Shown: positions 35,331 to 47,835, counted from the first letter of the stretch. The stretch: 64,000 nt of DNA from Galeruca laticollis (GCA_963921935.1 OY998180.1:212528744-212592743), one strand, 5' to 3'. Program-made: numbers and translations. The notes: generated by a model not told the origin, from the sequence alone.

Positions 35331-37202
35331 TATTTAGTTTACTTTTACTGTTAATTTGAATATGATAATCACGCCTTTGATCAGATCCTAGCGTCTCCTT
35401 ACTCACAGATACTCTAGAAAGCTGCTTAAGGATTATATGATGAAGTTTGAAATTTCGAACATATGCAGTGCTGGCTGCTCTCGCATCGTCGGGAGGATTC
35501 GATCAAGCGCAGGATGTGTTGGCGATCGTCAAATCGTTATCATACTTCAGATGCCTCTTTTTAGAGGCTTCTTTCATTCATAACAAATGTTCTTTTGATA
35601 TTGATGAACATTGAACTCACGACGCAGAGAGAATAAAGTTGAGCAACTACGAAGTGGATTAAATTGATTTTCTTTTTCAATATTATTAGTTTCTGTGGGT
35701 ACAGAAGTAGAACTGTAAAACGACAATTTGTATCTTTAACCAATTCAGATGCTTTTTTCATAAGGCCATGTCAATGCTTGGTAAAGAAACAAGTCACATT
35801 AATAGACATTTTCTATTCAGGATATTTCATATTCATTGTATATTATATTTTCCATTATTTAACTCTATAATAGTTGGTTCAAAAATGTATACATATTTTA
35901 ACGAGTAAAAAATTACTTCATTTGCAATGATTGTTTGTTCATAATTTAAATTTTGTTCTTTTTTTATTTTCATCAGGATATCTCTTCGTACTGAAGTGAA
36001 TTTCAAATGAATTTTGTAGTTTTAAAATAATATAATCAAAAAGTTTCAGCTTCCCTTCCTATATCTTTTGTCCCTACGTAATGAAAAAAAACTAAAAAAT
36101 AAAATGTTCTTAACTTCCGTATATCTTCTCTTCAAAGAGTCGGCCTAATGCAATCAGAGTTACACAACATTAGATTATGCTTCAAATAAAACCGTTCAAT
36201 GATATAGTCTCCCCTTGTTTCGTTTCACAGGGAAACCATTTCAACCCTCTTGATTCACAAGTTAAGTTTAATCCTTATCCTTCACCTATATGATGACGCA
36301 TCCTTAGGCTATTCCTTCTTTCTTTACAACTGCTGTTTCATCACGACCGTAGCGAAAAGGGGAGTCTTAATAAATATTGTCTTTAAGAGATTTGGCAGAT
36401 TTCAAATAATTTAGATTTTTAAATGAGATGTTCAACAAGGCACTCATGTGCTAAATCTAAGAGCTATTTTATTCAAAACATTCGATGTTTTTGCTTATTT
36501 ACACAGGAAATTTGTAACATGTGTACACAAGTACTACAAAAAGTCATTTTGACACAAGTTTTACACAATATTTTTTATAATTAGCATTTATTGAATTTTT
36601 TTAAATAGAATAAAATTACATTATCCCTGTCTGTCAACAGTAAGGAATGATTTGAATTTAAGTTGATAATTCTGTAGATTCCTGATTGGTCAGATCACAA
36701 CCGGTTTTACTCAGCACTTTTGACCACATTATGATCGAACAATTGTATAAATTGTAAACAAACTTTCATTTAAGCAAATGGAAGATGATTATTTGTTTAA
36801 AAAAAGAGCTTCTTCGTATATTCTTGCGTCCTCTTTATATTATATCATGAACAAAATCATTTCTGTAGTATATTTTCACATATATATATCGTAGTTTATC
36901 CCAAAACTCGAACCTTATGTATTAATCCAATAAAAAATAAATAAACAATTGAGAAATCATTGATAGATAAACGTTAACCTACTTTATTTATTAAAATTTT
37001 TAATATATAATTTGTTCCAATTTACCTTTAAGACCATTTAATCTATTAATTTACTAGCTAGAACCACGCTAGACCATTTTATAATTTGTTTCAAGTTAAG
37101 GTTAAAGTAAAATATCAAATAACAATGTATACAATAACAAAATGTATGACACTAAAAATTACTAAAAAAGTGTTCAAAGAGATTTCATTGTGACACTGTA
37201 AT
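35331..37202. other. Non-coding, mostly AT-rich
   Basis: No gene recognised. A less AT-rich patch at about 35455-35545 is readable in more than one frame but matches nothing that I know. The frame at 35664-35870 looks like low-complexity hydrophobic sequence. Confidence 0.4.
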
Positions 37203-37339
37203 AGTATATTACGTAACAAGAGTTGTAAGTAACCCATAACGCACGAAATGAAAAAGTTTATGCACGAAGCCGCGCAGCGGCGAGTGCATAAATTTCATGA
37301 GTGCGTAATGGGCTTACAACTCGTGTAACGTACTATACT
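37203..37339. repeat. Long imperfect hairpin (about 137 bp palindrome)
   Basis: Two arms of about 65 bp fold on each other around a GCCGCGCAGCGGC centre (about 37269-37281). Paired blocks include AGTATATTACGT, GAGTTGTAAG, CCCAT-ACGCAC and TTTATGCAC. Much more GC-rich at the centre than its surroundings. Just outside, TTTTTCTACGCCCAT (37340s) has an inverted relative near 37865-37880 (ATGGACGTAGAAAAA), so the hairpin may be one end of a larger non-autonomous element of about 0.55-0.7 kb. Confidence 0.65.
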
Positions 37340-38232
37340 TTTTCTACGCCCATTCATTTTCTTCCATTAAGTAAAAAACATCGCAATCATTTAAACTTTA
37401 TTATAATAGTTGTTAATAACAACTGAACAATTATTGTAAGTCGATTGTGCTTTATTATTTAATGGTGATGACCGGTTATTTATAATTGTATTATATTTTG
37501 TTCAAGAAACTGACAATATAAATGACTACACGTTTATTTTCATAGCATACTACTTAAGAAAACGTGTCCTATTTTTAAAGAAATTGCATGATGTGCTGCC
37601 TACATTTAGGGGCATCACTCTTTCAATCCTAAATACATCTCGCTAATGCTAAAAGTTTTTATGTTTTTTAATTGACTAAATTTATGTAAATAGACCAAAT
37701 AAAGTCTTACGTAAATAAAAATTTGATTGTAATTTAATTAAACCAAGAAGTTTAAGTTTTCTTCTCAAAACGCACGTGTATATTATGAGATCTCATTACG
37801 TGCATGTTATTTTTAAATGTCATTTACAAGGAATGTTGACAGTGCGATTTTTGACGTTTACAGACATGGACGTAGAAAAACAATGTTATAATGAAGTCTC
37901 TTTTATACGCGAATTATAAAATTGTATTTGAAAACTATTTATGAACAATTTTGAATGTTTTGCGAATACGAAACAACTCCATTTGGCATTGAAAGGTTAA
38001 ACAGGAAGTTAGAAACGTCTAGCATTACTTTGGAATTCTATAGATTCGTTTAATTTCAATTCAAAAATATTTTCATTGGACTTCACAAATGAAAATATTC
38101 TTTACGAAATACTCAACGCTGAATTTAAATTTGTGATATCACGCAAGAGATGCAAAATTGAATGCTTATTTTTAAATATGCTTTGAACTAACTATATTTA
38201 CTAAATTGTAGCGTTAAAAAGTTTTTTTGGAA
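37340..38232. other. Non-coding
   Basis: AT-rich; no gene recognised. It contains the possible partner end near 37865-37880 mentioned for the hairpin. Confidence 0.4.
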
Positions 38233-39408
38233 AAAACGTTTGGCTCAAGTTTCGTTTAGCAGAAATCAGTTACATGGAATATCGGTTTATAGGATGATTC
38301 TATACAAGAAAGCGAGCACTACATAATTTGATTTTTGCCGCGGAAATTCTTCGTTTCTGAGAAAACTCGAATTTTTAATTTTTCTACTATTAACTAAAAT
38401 TCGAAACTTTACGGTGTTTTTAATAGTTTTTTGTTATAGAATGGCGTAAAAACATTATATGTCGTTATATTATATATGTACGGTTTTTTTGCATTTATTG
38501 GAGATTTTGACCTTCTTACTGCGCCTTATAATTCACAGAAAAACAGATTTCGTTAGAACACTCGTTGTGTACAAAACCAAACAGGACTCTAAAATATTTA
38601 ATAATATTGTTATGACTTTTTTAAAGAAGAAAAAAACGTACCTTATTTCGATTTCGGGAGACAAATGGATGTGTTCAAACCACGTGTTTTTTGCGACAGT
38701 TTCATCTGGACGTCACTTTGCTGATTTTGAACAACGGTATATGCCCAGATCTATTTCTCCATGGTAATAATGGGAAAAAATATCAGGTTTGTTACCATGC
38801 CCTTTACATTTGGTTTTACATAAGGGGCGTTTAGGCAACAAACCATGTAAAAGACCGAATTCTTAAGCTTCTTGTCGCGAATGAGAAAAAGCCATTTCTA
38901 CAACTTGAGTCGACATTTTTGTAAATAATATGAACGAAATGATTTAACTCAACTGAATATGGAATATTAAATTCACATATATGTACAATGTATACATACC
39001 TACCTTTTATGCTTCATCAGGATTGCCGTGTTTATGTTTTATTGACAATGTGTTTTAAATTTTCGCATTTATTGACCATAGCGATATTAAGTTGATAATA
39101 ATAGATATTATTCATTGATCTGTGTTAAAGGTCGGGAAGAGGATCACTGTATAGTGGCGAAACAACGCATTTCCGCGGATTTTCATTTTCGTATCAGTGC
39201 TTAAAAATAAGTCTACAATATAAAATAACACTAATTTTTCATGTATCTCATTTCGTTACTTCTAAACTGCATTCAAAAAATGGCAACAGCGCATTTTCCG
39301 CGGCAAAATTTGTTCAGTAATATACTCCCTGTGGCATCTAAAGGACAAAAATAGTTTTTTTTCTTTTTTAACAGATTTCGGCTAAACGAAACTTGCCCCA
39401 AACGTTTT
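38233..39408. mobile_element. Non-autonomous DNA element with 39-bp terminal inverted repeats
   Basis: 38233-38271 and the reverse complement of 39370-39408 agree at 35 of 39 positions (AAAACGTTTGG, then CAAGTTTCGTTTAGC, then GAAATC). The interior is 1.1 kb and AT-rich. It holds one 102-codon frame (38459-38767, +), which has no recognisable domain and low-complexity content, so I do not call it a gene. CCGCGG-type GC patches sit near each end (38337-38343, 39175-39180 and 39298-39304). No clear target duplication. Superfamily unknown. Confidence 0.65.
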
Positions 39409-40074
39409 ATTATATGAAATTATTCAGTGATTCAGTAATTATATTCTTATAACTATAATTTGATCCTGATAAAAGTAAATCCGTTTGCTTAATGTTCAAG
39501 TTTTTTCAGCTGAACTTTTTAATCTTTGTCGATAATTGACGTTGAAGAAAAATTCCGATGATTAATGATATAAAATCAGCTTACAAATTTTTCAATACAT
39601 AACTAATTACTTATTTTCTCGTATCGCTTTAAAATCTTTATAATTTTTAAATGGAATTTGCATCAAATGTCAAAAGGCGACGAAAAATGAAATAATTTAA
39701 CCCCTTTCAAAGGACTTGTGGCATAATCGATGGGATAATAAATTGACTACGACGTTGACATTAAAATTGGTTTCTATAACTACTTTGTACCTTATACAAT
39801 CCCTTTTACAGGGATTGTCGAATAATTTTGTTGCTACTCTAGCACCACTGGCACGGAGTTTGAGTGTTAACTGTAATTTTGTTTACCGTGCTTCATTTTA
39901 CTTTAATATGCGAGAAAAGTATTGGCTTACCACAAAAAAAATTTTTTTTTGAGTTATTCTTACGTTTTCCATCAACAACAACACGAAAATACGGTTTTTA
40001 GAAAAAAAATCCTGTGTGTATGTCGTCGTCGTCGTCGTCGTTGTTGTCGTCGGCCACTTTTCCTTACATGTCTT

Positions 40075-40680
40075 GTTAGCAGGATACAGCCTCCGGAGTG
40101 CAACAAGTCACCAATTTTATGATTGCATATTATTAAGGACATGTCACAGATGAACCCTATTGATTTTCAGCTCACCAGAGCCAGTACAACGGGTGCTATG
40201 GTACTTGAAGTACGACTTTTTTGTCATTTTTGGGGAAATTTCAGTTTGTTGGCACGATACAGCCTCCGTAGTATATACAAGTGACCAATTTTATGATTGG
40301 ATATTATTCAGAGCAACTCAAACATGAACCCTATTGATATTCAGCTCACTAACGCCAGTACAACGGGTGCTATGGTATTTGAAGTACCAAATTTTTATCA
40401 TTTTTGGAGAATTTTCAGTTTGTTAGCACGATATAGCCTCCAGAGTGTATAAAAATGACCAATTTTATGACTGAATATTGTTCAAGATGTCTCACATATG
40501 TACCCTACTGATTTTCAGCTGACCAGAACGAGAACAGCGGGTCCTATAAATCCAGATATACTACGTTTTTGGTTATTTTTGGAGAAATTTCGGTTTGTTA
40601 GCACGTTAAATTCCCCGAAGTGTGTACAAGTGACAATTTTATGGTAGAATATTGTTCAGGGCCACAGATGCGGAAAAGTT
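40075..40680 (+). repeat. Left-arm tandem array, four ~174-bp units
   Basis: Successive units start at 40075, 40248, 40422 and 40597 (spacing 173-175). Each carries a GCACGATACAGCCTCC-like start, a TGACCAATTTTATGA block, a CCCTATTGATTTTCAGCT block and an AACGGGTGCTATGGTA block. The last unit is the most diverged and runs into GGCCACAGATGCGG. Confidence 0.85.
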
Positions 40681-41011
40681 AGTTTTAATCTTTAAAACCG
40701 TTTATTTCCAGTTCATCTTACGCAATAGATAAAAACATCAAACAAAGAATTTATCTCAAATTTTGCAGCGCAAATAGAATTTCGTTTGAAAATACAAATA
40801 AATAATCTAGACGTACTTGAACAATTCAAATAATTCTGTTGAAAGCTATGTAAATTAGAAGAACCCGGAAAAATTAGTTGGTCAGTCAAAAATCGTTATT
40901 AATTTTGAAATAAGTAGTTCAATGTTTTAGAAAATTTATGATTTAGTTAACATTCAAATAGTAACAAGAAATAAAAATAAACGTCTTTAAAGATTAAAAC
41001 TAACTTTTCCG

Positions 41012-41770
41012 CATCTGTGGCCCTGAACAATATTCTATCATAAAATTGTTAATTGTATACACTTCGGGGGATGTATCGTGCTATCAAACCGAAATTTCTC
41101 CAAAAATAACCAAAAATGTAGTATATCTGGATTTATAGGAACCGCTGTACTCGCTCTAGTCAACTGAAAATCGATAGGATACGTCTGTGAGATACCATGA
41201 ACAATATTCAATCATAAAATTGATCTATCGTATACTCTCTGGAGGCTGTATCGTGCTAACAAACTGAAAATTCTCCAGAAATGACAAAAATTTGGTACCA
41301 TAGCACCCGTTGTACTGGCTTTACTGAGTTGAATATCAATATAGTTAATCTTTGAGACGCTCTAAATAATATCCAATAATAAAATTGGTCACTTGTATAT
41401 ACTCCGGAGGCTGTATCGTGCTAACAAACTGAAACTTCTCCAAAAATGACAAAAATATCGTACTCAAAGTACTGTAGCACCTGTTGTATTGGCTCTGGTG
41501 AGCTGAAAATCAATAGGGTTCATCTGTGAGATGTCCTGAATAATATTCAATCATAGAATTGGTGACTTGTTGAACGCCGAAGGCTGTATCGTGCTAACAA
41601 ACTGAAATTTCTCAAAAAATGACAAAATGTTGTACTTCAAGTACTATAGCACCCGTTGTACTGGCTCTGGTGAGCTAAAAATCAATATGGTTCATCTGTG
41701 ACAGGTCCTTCACAATATTCAATCATAAAACTGGTGACTTATTGCCCTCCGGAGGCTGTATCGTGCTAAC
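41012..41770 (-). repeat. Right-arm tandem array, five ~174-bp units
   Basis: Inverted counterpart of 40075-40680, with anchors at 41080, 41255, 41420, 41593 and 41765 (spacings 165-175). The innermost unit again borders the GATGCGG-type sequence. The extra unit implies unequal exchange or slippage after the arms formed. Confidence 0.85.
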
Positions 41771-41951
41771 AAGACATGTAAGGAAAAGTGGCCGACGACA
41801 ACGACGACGACGACGACGACATACACACAGGATTTTTTTTCTAAAAACCGATTTTTCGTGTTGTTGTTGATGAAAAACGTGAAAATAACTAAAAAAAAAT
41901 TTCAAAATTCCAACTTTTTTTGGGGTTAACCAATACTTTTCTCGCATATTA

Positions 41952-43150
41952 GATAGGTAGGGCGGCAAAGTAATAGTGTATATTCTTGCTCACTGTACAA
42001 TATTTGAAATAAATCTTTAAATATAAAAATTCTTGATATCCAATAAAAAATAACTTCTGTCTCGCCCTCCTAGAGGCAAAAAGTATTCAAGAGACGAGAA
42101 CAGAATAAATTTTAACAATGTTTTGAAATTAATTCAAAACAATTTGTTGATTTTTTCTTACGAATGCAATTTCACAACGTTCCGACCAAATTGAAATTAA
42201 CTTTTTGTTAACAGATTAAATTTAATTAATTTTATATTGATCAGGTTTTGTTTTAGATGTTTTTAATTTCATATGAATAGAAAATTTTTCACGTAAAAAC
42301 CAGATAATTTTAATTTTTTGCCTTTTTTTTGGTTCAACCCCTCGCTTCTTAATATGTGAACTATTTAATATTACTAATGATAAGTACATATTGATGTTAT
42401 CAGTTGTTCCCCTTTCGGTGAAGAAACATGACACACCTTTGGTATGGATACCTTATCTGAAGCGAGAAGTACGAAAAGGATCGAAAAAGAAAAAGACATA
42501 AACAAAAGTTAAGGATTTTTATTAGGTCTTTAAATCTATAAAAGGTTTGGGGTGACGATGATGTTAAGTGATTCATTTACTTAATGTTTTTCTTTTGATA
42601 AATGTGTGGATTCTTTGGACGTTTATTATAGACGAAACTAAGAACAATGTCTTTTGTCAACATACGTATATTTACTATATGTGACAATAGAACAGTAGTT
42701 TCCATATATTTCCAGAATAAAGAAAAACGTTTTTGAAAACAATAGGATGAAAGGGGTTCTAATATACGAGGTATTGCAGTAAAAAACAAGACCGCGCTCT
42801 TGAGATGACATTATTATTTCTCTAAAAGATAGTAACAAGTTGAATTATACTCAAAGCTTTCGTTGGTTCATTTTCTACGATTTTTCTAGGATATACTACT
42901 CTTCATTTGGTGCAATTTATTTGTGGATGAGTATTAATGAGCCTCAGACAGAATAAAAAGTTTACTCTGGGTCGGAAGTTTTAGACAGGGGGGCTATATG
43001 CGCCTCCGTGTCGATGTTGTCTCGAAAACTCGGGATCTTCCAATTGAAGACACACATTTTGTGTTTGGTTTTCCTGTTGAAATCCGTTTGTTTGTGTTTT
43101 CCATGTTTCGATCAACAGCTTTGCGCGCAAGTTTTACACCCTTACTGTTG
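41952..43150. other. Non-coding, AT-rich
   Basis: No gene recognised. Frames at 42222-42434 and 42577-42838 (all minus) lack motifs. Confidence 0.45.
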
Positions 43151-43161
43151 AATACAACGTA

Positions 43162-43756
43162 CTAATGACGGCCAATGAGCCAGAAACATGCTTTTCTGCG
43201 GTTACCACTCCGTTTCAGTAGCACTTTTTCTCTGTCTATCTTCGTGTTGAAATCTCCGATTTGGAATAATGTTATATCTTGATATTCATCTTTTTCATAA
43301 AATTCATTCACTATGCTTATTTTCCTATATTTTCCGCGATTTCTTAAGTAGCATAACCTCTCCGAAAAAGGTTTGAAATCTACAACCATTTTTGCAATTC
43401 TATTTTTTACCACGAAACCTATACCATAATATCTAATTTCTTTACCAGTTTTAAACAGTGCATGTGTAAGACCCAATTTGGGTTATGTAATTTCCCCTTT
43501 GTTTAGTTTCTTGAATCGCTAGTATGTCTAAATCATAATTTGCCATTATTCCACTCAAATTTTTTAGTGTTCCCTCTTGGTATGTTTTTCTTACATTCCA
43601 AGTACGTATTTCCATTTCTCTTATATTGTTTAGTTGTAGTTGTTTACTCATGTCTATTTTCGTTGCCAAAAGTTCGTTGTCGTCAGTCTCTTCTATTCGT
43701 GTTCCTTCTAGTTTTTTATTTGTTCTAACTTTCCTTCTGTATTGTTCCATCTCCAC
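43162..43756 (-). pseudogene. RTE-like LINE endonuclease fragment
   Basis: Minus strand. 43756-43451 reads EIRTWNVRKTYQEGTLKNL, then YDLDILAIQETKQRGNY. 43476-43162, shifted, reads GKEIRYYGIGFVVKNRIAK, VVDFKPFSERLCYLRNRGKYRKISIVN and, after an internal deletion, FYEKDEY and LFQIGDFNTKIDRE. This is the APE-type endonuclease of RTE-group LINEs, often annotated in insects as craniofacial development protein 2-like. The NVR, QET and GDFN motifs are present. The central strand region and everything after the GDFN block are missing. A scrap of the other end of such a protein lies at the right edge of the window. Confidence 0.8.
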
Positions 43757-44620
43757 GTTCCGCTATTTATTCTTATTTTTTGGAACCTCTGCTTGACTTC
43801 TTTATTTATTTATTATTATTTCAGTTTAATGAACTTCGCATCAAAAAATATGAATATGCTATTTCAATCAAATTATCTAATTCTCCACACTCAATACTCA
43901 AAATAAGGCCATAAAACTTCTGTAATCTGCTATTTCCACTGTTCTGGTATAGTTTTACATCTGAGTAAATGTCAACCATTAGCTTCACAAAATGTATAGA
44001 TCACTTACTTTACTTTTACATAAAATGAGAAAACGTTAAAATCCTTCAAAATAGTTTCGTTTTTTAAATTAAAATCTTACTTCACTAAACTTACTGAACA
44101 TTGTAAAGTTGATTTAAATACCTGACTAAAATAAAGACATCTTGATGTCTACTGAAGTTTTCGCGATGCTTTTTATTGAAATCGACGTACCTCAGGAAAG
44201 TTTTTACATCAAATGGCTTTTTAAAATTCCGTTCACAGTTACTCGCCATAATTCGAATTTAAATTAGAAAGATATTTTTCGCCGAAGGAAAATCTAGTTT
44301 AGCTATACGCTTTCTGCCAAAAATCACATTAATTTAATTATGAAAAGAATCCAAACAATCTTTTCTAATCATTGAATAAAATTTTCTGCTTAAGACAAGT
44401 TAGCTAAACTTTTAGTTTAAAGTTTTTGTTTGTTAAAAAAGCATGAATTACTTGAAAATGCCAAATTGACTAATTTTAATTTGTACTGAAAAGTAGTAAT
44501 GAGCTTCGGAACGCAAATTAAATTATTCCAATTACACTTTTTCCTCAATTTAGCAGATGCACAGGATCAGATATTGAACTTTTAGTAGCTGAAAATTGTT
44601 ACCATATGAAAAATAAACGA
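43757..44620. other. Non-coding, AT-rich
   Basis: Nothing recognised. Confidence 0.45.
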
Positions 44621-44812
44621 TTTTAACGATTAAAACTAACATTTCCGCATCTGTGAGATGCCCGCAACAATAGTCTATCATGAAATCGTCACTTGTATAC
44701 ACTTTGGGGGATGTATCGTGCTAACAAACCGAAATTTCTCCAAAAATAACCAAAAATGTAGTACATCTAGATTTATAGGACCCGCTGTACTTGCTCTAGG
44801 AACACAACTTCC
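44621..44812 (-). repeat. Stray foldback unit, related to the right arm at 41 kb
   Basis: GATTAAAACTAAC, then TTTCCGCATCTGTG, then GGGGGATGTATCGTGCTAAC, CTCCAAAAATAACCAAAAAT and GCTGTACT-GCTCTAG follow in the same order as 40990-41160. One array unit plus the inner border is present, without caps or an inverted partner. Confidence 0.8.
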
Positions 44813-47019
44813 CATTAGTTTTATATTTATGTTTATTAGCATTTTCCATAAGTAAAATGAATATATTTAGGCATATATACAACAAATTTACAATTTGTTG
44901 AAATATTTACCCAAATTACAATTTTAGGAATCACCAAAAGAATAAAATTGGATTTTGCCTTCCAAACATTTCTTTTCTTTTTATAAAAAACATGACATGT
45001 CTTATATCTGGTTTTGTGGAATTCACGATCATAAATATTTGTATACAATCGCTCTACTTCAACGCTTATAACTCTTGATATTAATAATGCGAGGCTCTGT
45101 TCTAAAACACTTTTTTTCTGAGTTTAATAAATCAGTATATCCCTTAAGCCACTGTATTATTATATTCTTCTTTCAGTTCAATCCAGAGACATTTAGTAAA
45201 ATGCATAAAAAAGCGCGTATTCAAGTTTTCTTGCAATTTGAAGAAGGCAAAAGGGCGTGAAAATATCTAGGAGGAGTTTATAAAGACATCACAAGCGCAG
45301 CTTCAATAATATGTGGAGGGCAAGAGAAAAATGAGAAAAAACAAATTATATTGAAGTATTTCATGTAACAGAGAATTTTCATAGGCACATTATTTGAAAT
45401 GTATAAAACATTCAATTCAATTTGTCATTGAATTGAATTTTTACCCGAATCAATAAAATATTGGTTATCCACTTGTTAAAAATGAAGGATTCTAAAACAT
45501 TTTCAAATAATCATAATTCAATATTGATAGATTATTAAAAAAACATGTAAATACACCTTAAGGGATGAAGCCAAACTTCAAAATGACATTCCTTAACTCA
45601 TATTACCGAGAAGCTGTAATATTTAGAATCTCCGTTTTTAAGAAGTTTTGAAAGTTTGAGACGTTTGTCATTGCTTCAAAACAATATGCAATCGCATTTC
45701 GTGATTTCAAAACTTTCAAAGCTTTGATGTAAGAATATTATCTCGTAGTTTCATCTGATTGCCATGTCTATTATTTTCTTAATTAGCATTAGAATTTGGA
45801 ACAAGTTATGTAAAATGAATTTACCATTTTCAAAAAAATTGAATTATCCTTAATAATTATCTAGACTACAAAACGTTTTAAATAATCAGCAATTCCACAA
45901 ATGAAAGAGATGTTTACGAACTCAATGTCAGCGCCCTTTAGATGCCATACGCCTATGATGTCTGTGGTATTTGATGTTATGAGCAACGGCATAAGAAATG
46001 AAAAGTCGCTATGCAATAACGCGAAAGAAGATTGCTCCCACAATAGTAAATATGAAATCCCACAATGGCTTTCTTTTCAGGATTCTTCATAAGCGAAAAA
46101 TAAAAAAAACGGATCGATACAAAACAAAGCACCATTTTTATATATGGCCCCTTTTGGATTTTATTTATGGAAGGGTAGTACTCAATAAAAAAAGTAGAAA
46201 AATATTTCATAGGGTTGCCTTCTTCCAGTAAGAGCTACTTCCAATGCAATTTTTCAACAATGAAAAAACAAAATGCAGTAAATAATTGTCCGAAATTATG
46301 CTATATCGAAAAATTGAGAATCAAATTGAATTACAAACATGTTTGACGCTGTTCCAAATAATCTGCTTTGACAAACTGTTGATTTCTTCTTAAATGTTGT
46401 TGTTAAACATTAAACAAAATTCTTGAATTTATTCAACTAATCGTGGTTTTACTAAAGATTCAATTCATTTATAAGATAAATTGATAATCTAGTCGAGAAG
46501 TGTCGTCAAGAAAGTACATATTCATCAAGATTATACTATCAAAAAAATAATAATAAATGTGCGTTGTTAGTCACACAAAAACTTCTTAAATATTTCTTCA
46601 CAGAATTCAATTGTGATAAAAGATTACTATGACATTAACATTTTTTTCAGAATGCTTCACACCAAACACCATAAATATCATCAGCTCATGTGGTCTATAC
46701 GAAGCAGTAACTGGCAATCATTTTAGAATTAACTGTTGATTGCAACGCGGTGTTATGTATCTCTGATTGAAGTTTGCCAACACAAATATTTTATTTATAG
46801 TTTGGCGTCGCTCTAATTTCTGGAGTAAACTAGGTACATATGATAATATAGTAAACAGTCTACATAATAGATATTTACAGATAAATGCGAAGTTAGATCC
46901 ACTAATAACGATAACAATGAAGTAAGCTTTATCCCATTTAGTGTCTGTTATTTACGATGAAATAAAACAATATAGTTTGTTTAAATCTTCATATATTTGA
47001 AGTAATGTTCAATTTAAAC
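44813..47019. other. Non-coding, AT-rich
   Basis: About 2.2 kb; no gene recognised. Frames at 45075-45260, 45861-46043 and 45977-46231 overlap on both strands and lack motifs. Confidence 0.45.
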
Positions 47020-47068
47020 TTGTTGACGCGTTTCACTAACACAGTAGCTTTGTCAAAACGAATGAAGG
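47020..47068 (-). ncRNA. Hammerhead-like motif, degenerate (possible second PLE family end)
   Basis: On the minus strand: TTGACAA (consensus CTGANGA, two changes), a short stem II (GCTA...TAGT), GAA, then a self-complementary ACGCGT and C at the expected cleavage position (47027-47034 on plus). GTT/AAC and CTT/AAG can form a bulged stem I. The GAA-ACGCGT-C end resembles termini of PLEs in animals. No PLE coding sequence adjoins it. Confidence 0.3.
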
Positions 47069-47835
47069 TAAAATAAAAATGTCTTAATATAGCTTCATCT
47101 AGGGCAAGAATATTTATTCTCGCCCTTGGCATGGAATCAATACTTGTGGCGCCCTCTAAATGTCACGGTTCATTTGACAGAAAGAGAAAATAGCGCGTGT
47201 TCCGATTTCTACGTCAGCTGCACTACGCAGAGTAGAAGTAGTGCAAAAATATCAAAATTCATAAAAATTCCTCTAAAATGAACGTATAATGACTAATATG
47301 ACATTGAGTATTAATTGTTAGAGCCAGAAGTGCAGCATACGTTTACTTTGTGGTATTTTTTAAGAAAAAAAAAGAAGAAAATAGAAAACGCTATCTGGCA
47401 ACATTTGTCATCTGTCCAAAATGTCGATTGTCAAAATTATTTAATTGTGGGAACTGTGCTTATGACATCTCTCTTCCTATGATGGCACTCTAGAGGTATT
47501 TCTAAATTTAGCGCGCATTTTATTGTCAGCCATGTTCCTGCTCGTCTAACTAGAGTACCAACGTCGCTACGTAGTTGTGAACATGTGAAAATATAAATAA
47601 AAATTGGTTAGTGTTGACCTAAAGAGCTGCTTGAAGAAGTTAGTGTGTTGCGTCCATAATAAATCGAATGAATGGGTGATATTGATATGAGGTGTAACAC
47701 AACCTATAATTATAAACGCATGAACATTAAAATTTAGGTTAGGGAAAACGACATGATATTTTTAGTAAATTATACAGATTTGCCGATGTAAGACCATACC
47801 AGGGGTTCATCATAGGAAAGTATAGTTTTTATTAT
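47069..47835. other. Non-coding, less AT-rich than average
   Basis: No coding recognised. It may include the 5' flank of the pogo-like transposon that follows; no terminal repeat could be fixed. Confidence 0.4.

Larger units (their letters stand above)
39904..41951. mobile_element. Large foldback element with tandem-repeat arms
   Basis: The two halves are inverted copies of each other. Outer boundaries are TAATATGCGAGAAAAGTATTGG on the left (from 39904) and its reverse complement ending at 41951. The left arm runs to about 40690 and the right arm from about 40990. Each arm consists of an outer ~165-bp cap containing a (CGT)n run (40021-40050 and 41793-41820), then an array of a ~174-bp unit. 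The unit anchor GTTAGC starts at 40075, 40248, 40422 and 40597 on the left; its reverse GCTAAC starts at 41080, 41255, 41420, 41593 and 41765 on the right. The right arm therefore has one unit more. The ~300-bp loop (40690-40990) is AT-rich and non-coding. Frames in the caps (39922-40122 +, 41723-41968 -) give similar Arg-rich peptides only because the arms are copies. Confidence 0.85.

Noticed and set aside
35455..35545. GC-richer patch downstream of the Tc1 element as a coding exon
   Set aside because: Readable in several frames with no recognisable protein; no second exon found.
38459..38767. 102-codon frame inside the TIR-bounded element as its transposase
   Set aside because: Too short, low-complexity start, no DDE or zinc-finger motif seen.
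39922..40122. Arg-rich peptide repeated in both foldback arms as a conserved gene
   Set aside because: The arms are inverted copies of each other and the Arg run is just the (CGT)n repeat, so similarity does not imply selection on protein.
40075..41770. CRISPR-like repeat array
   Set aside because: Units are ~174 bp, directly adjacent without spacers, and in a eukaryotic transposon context.
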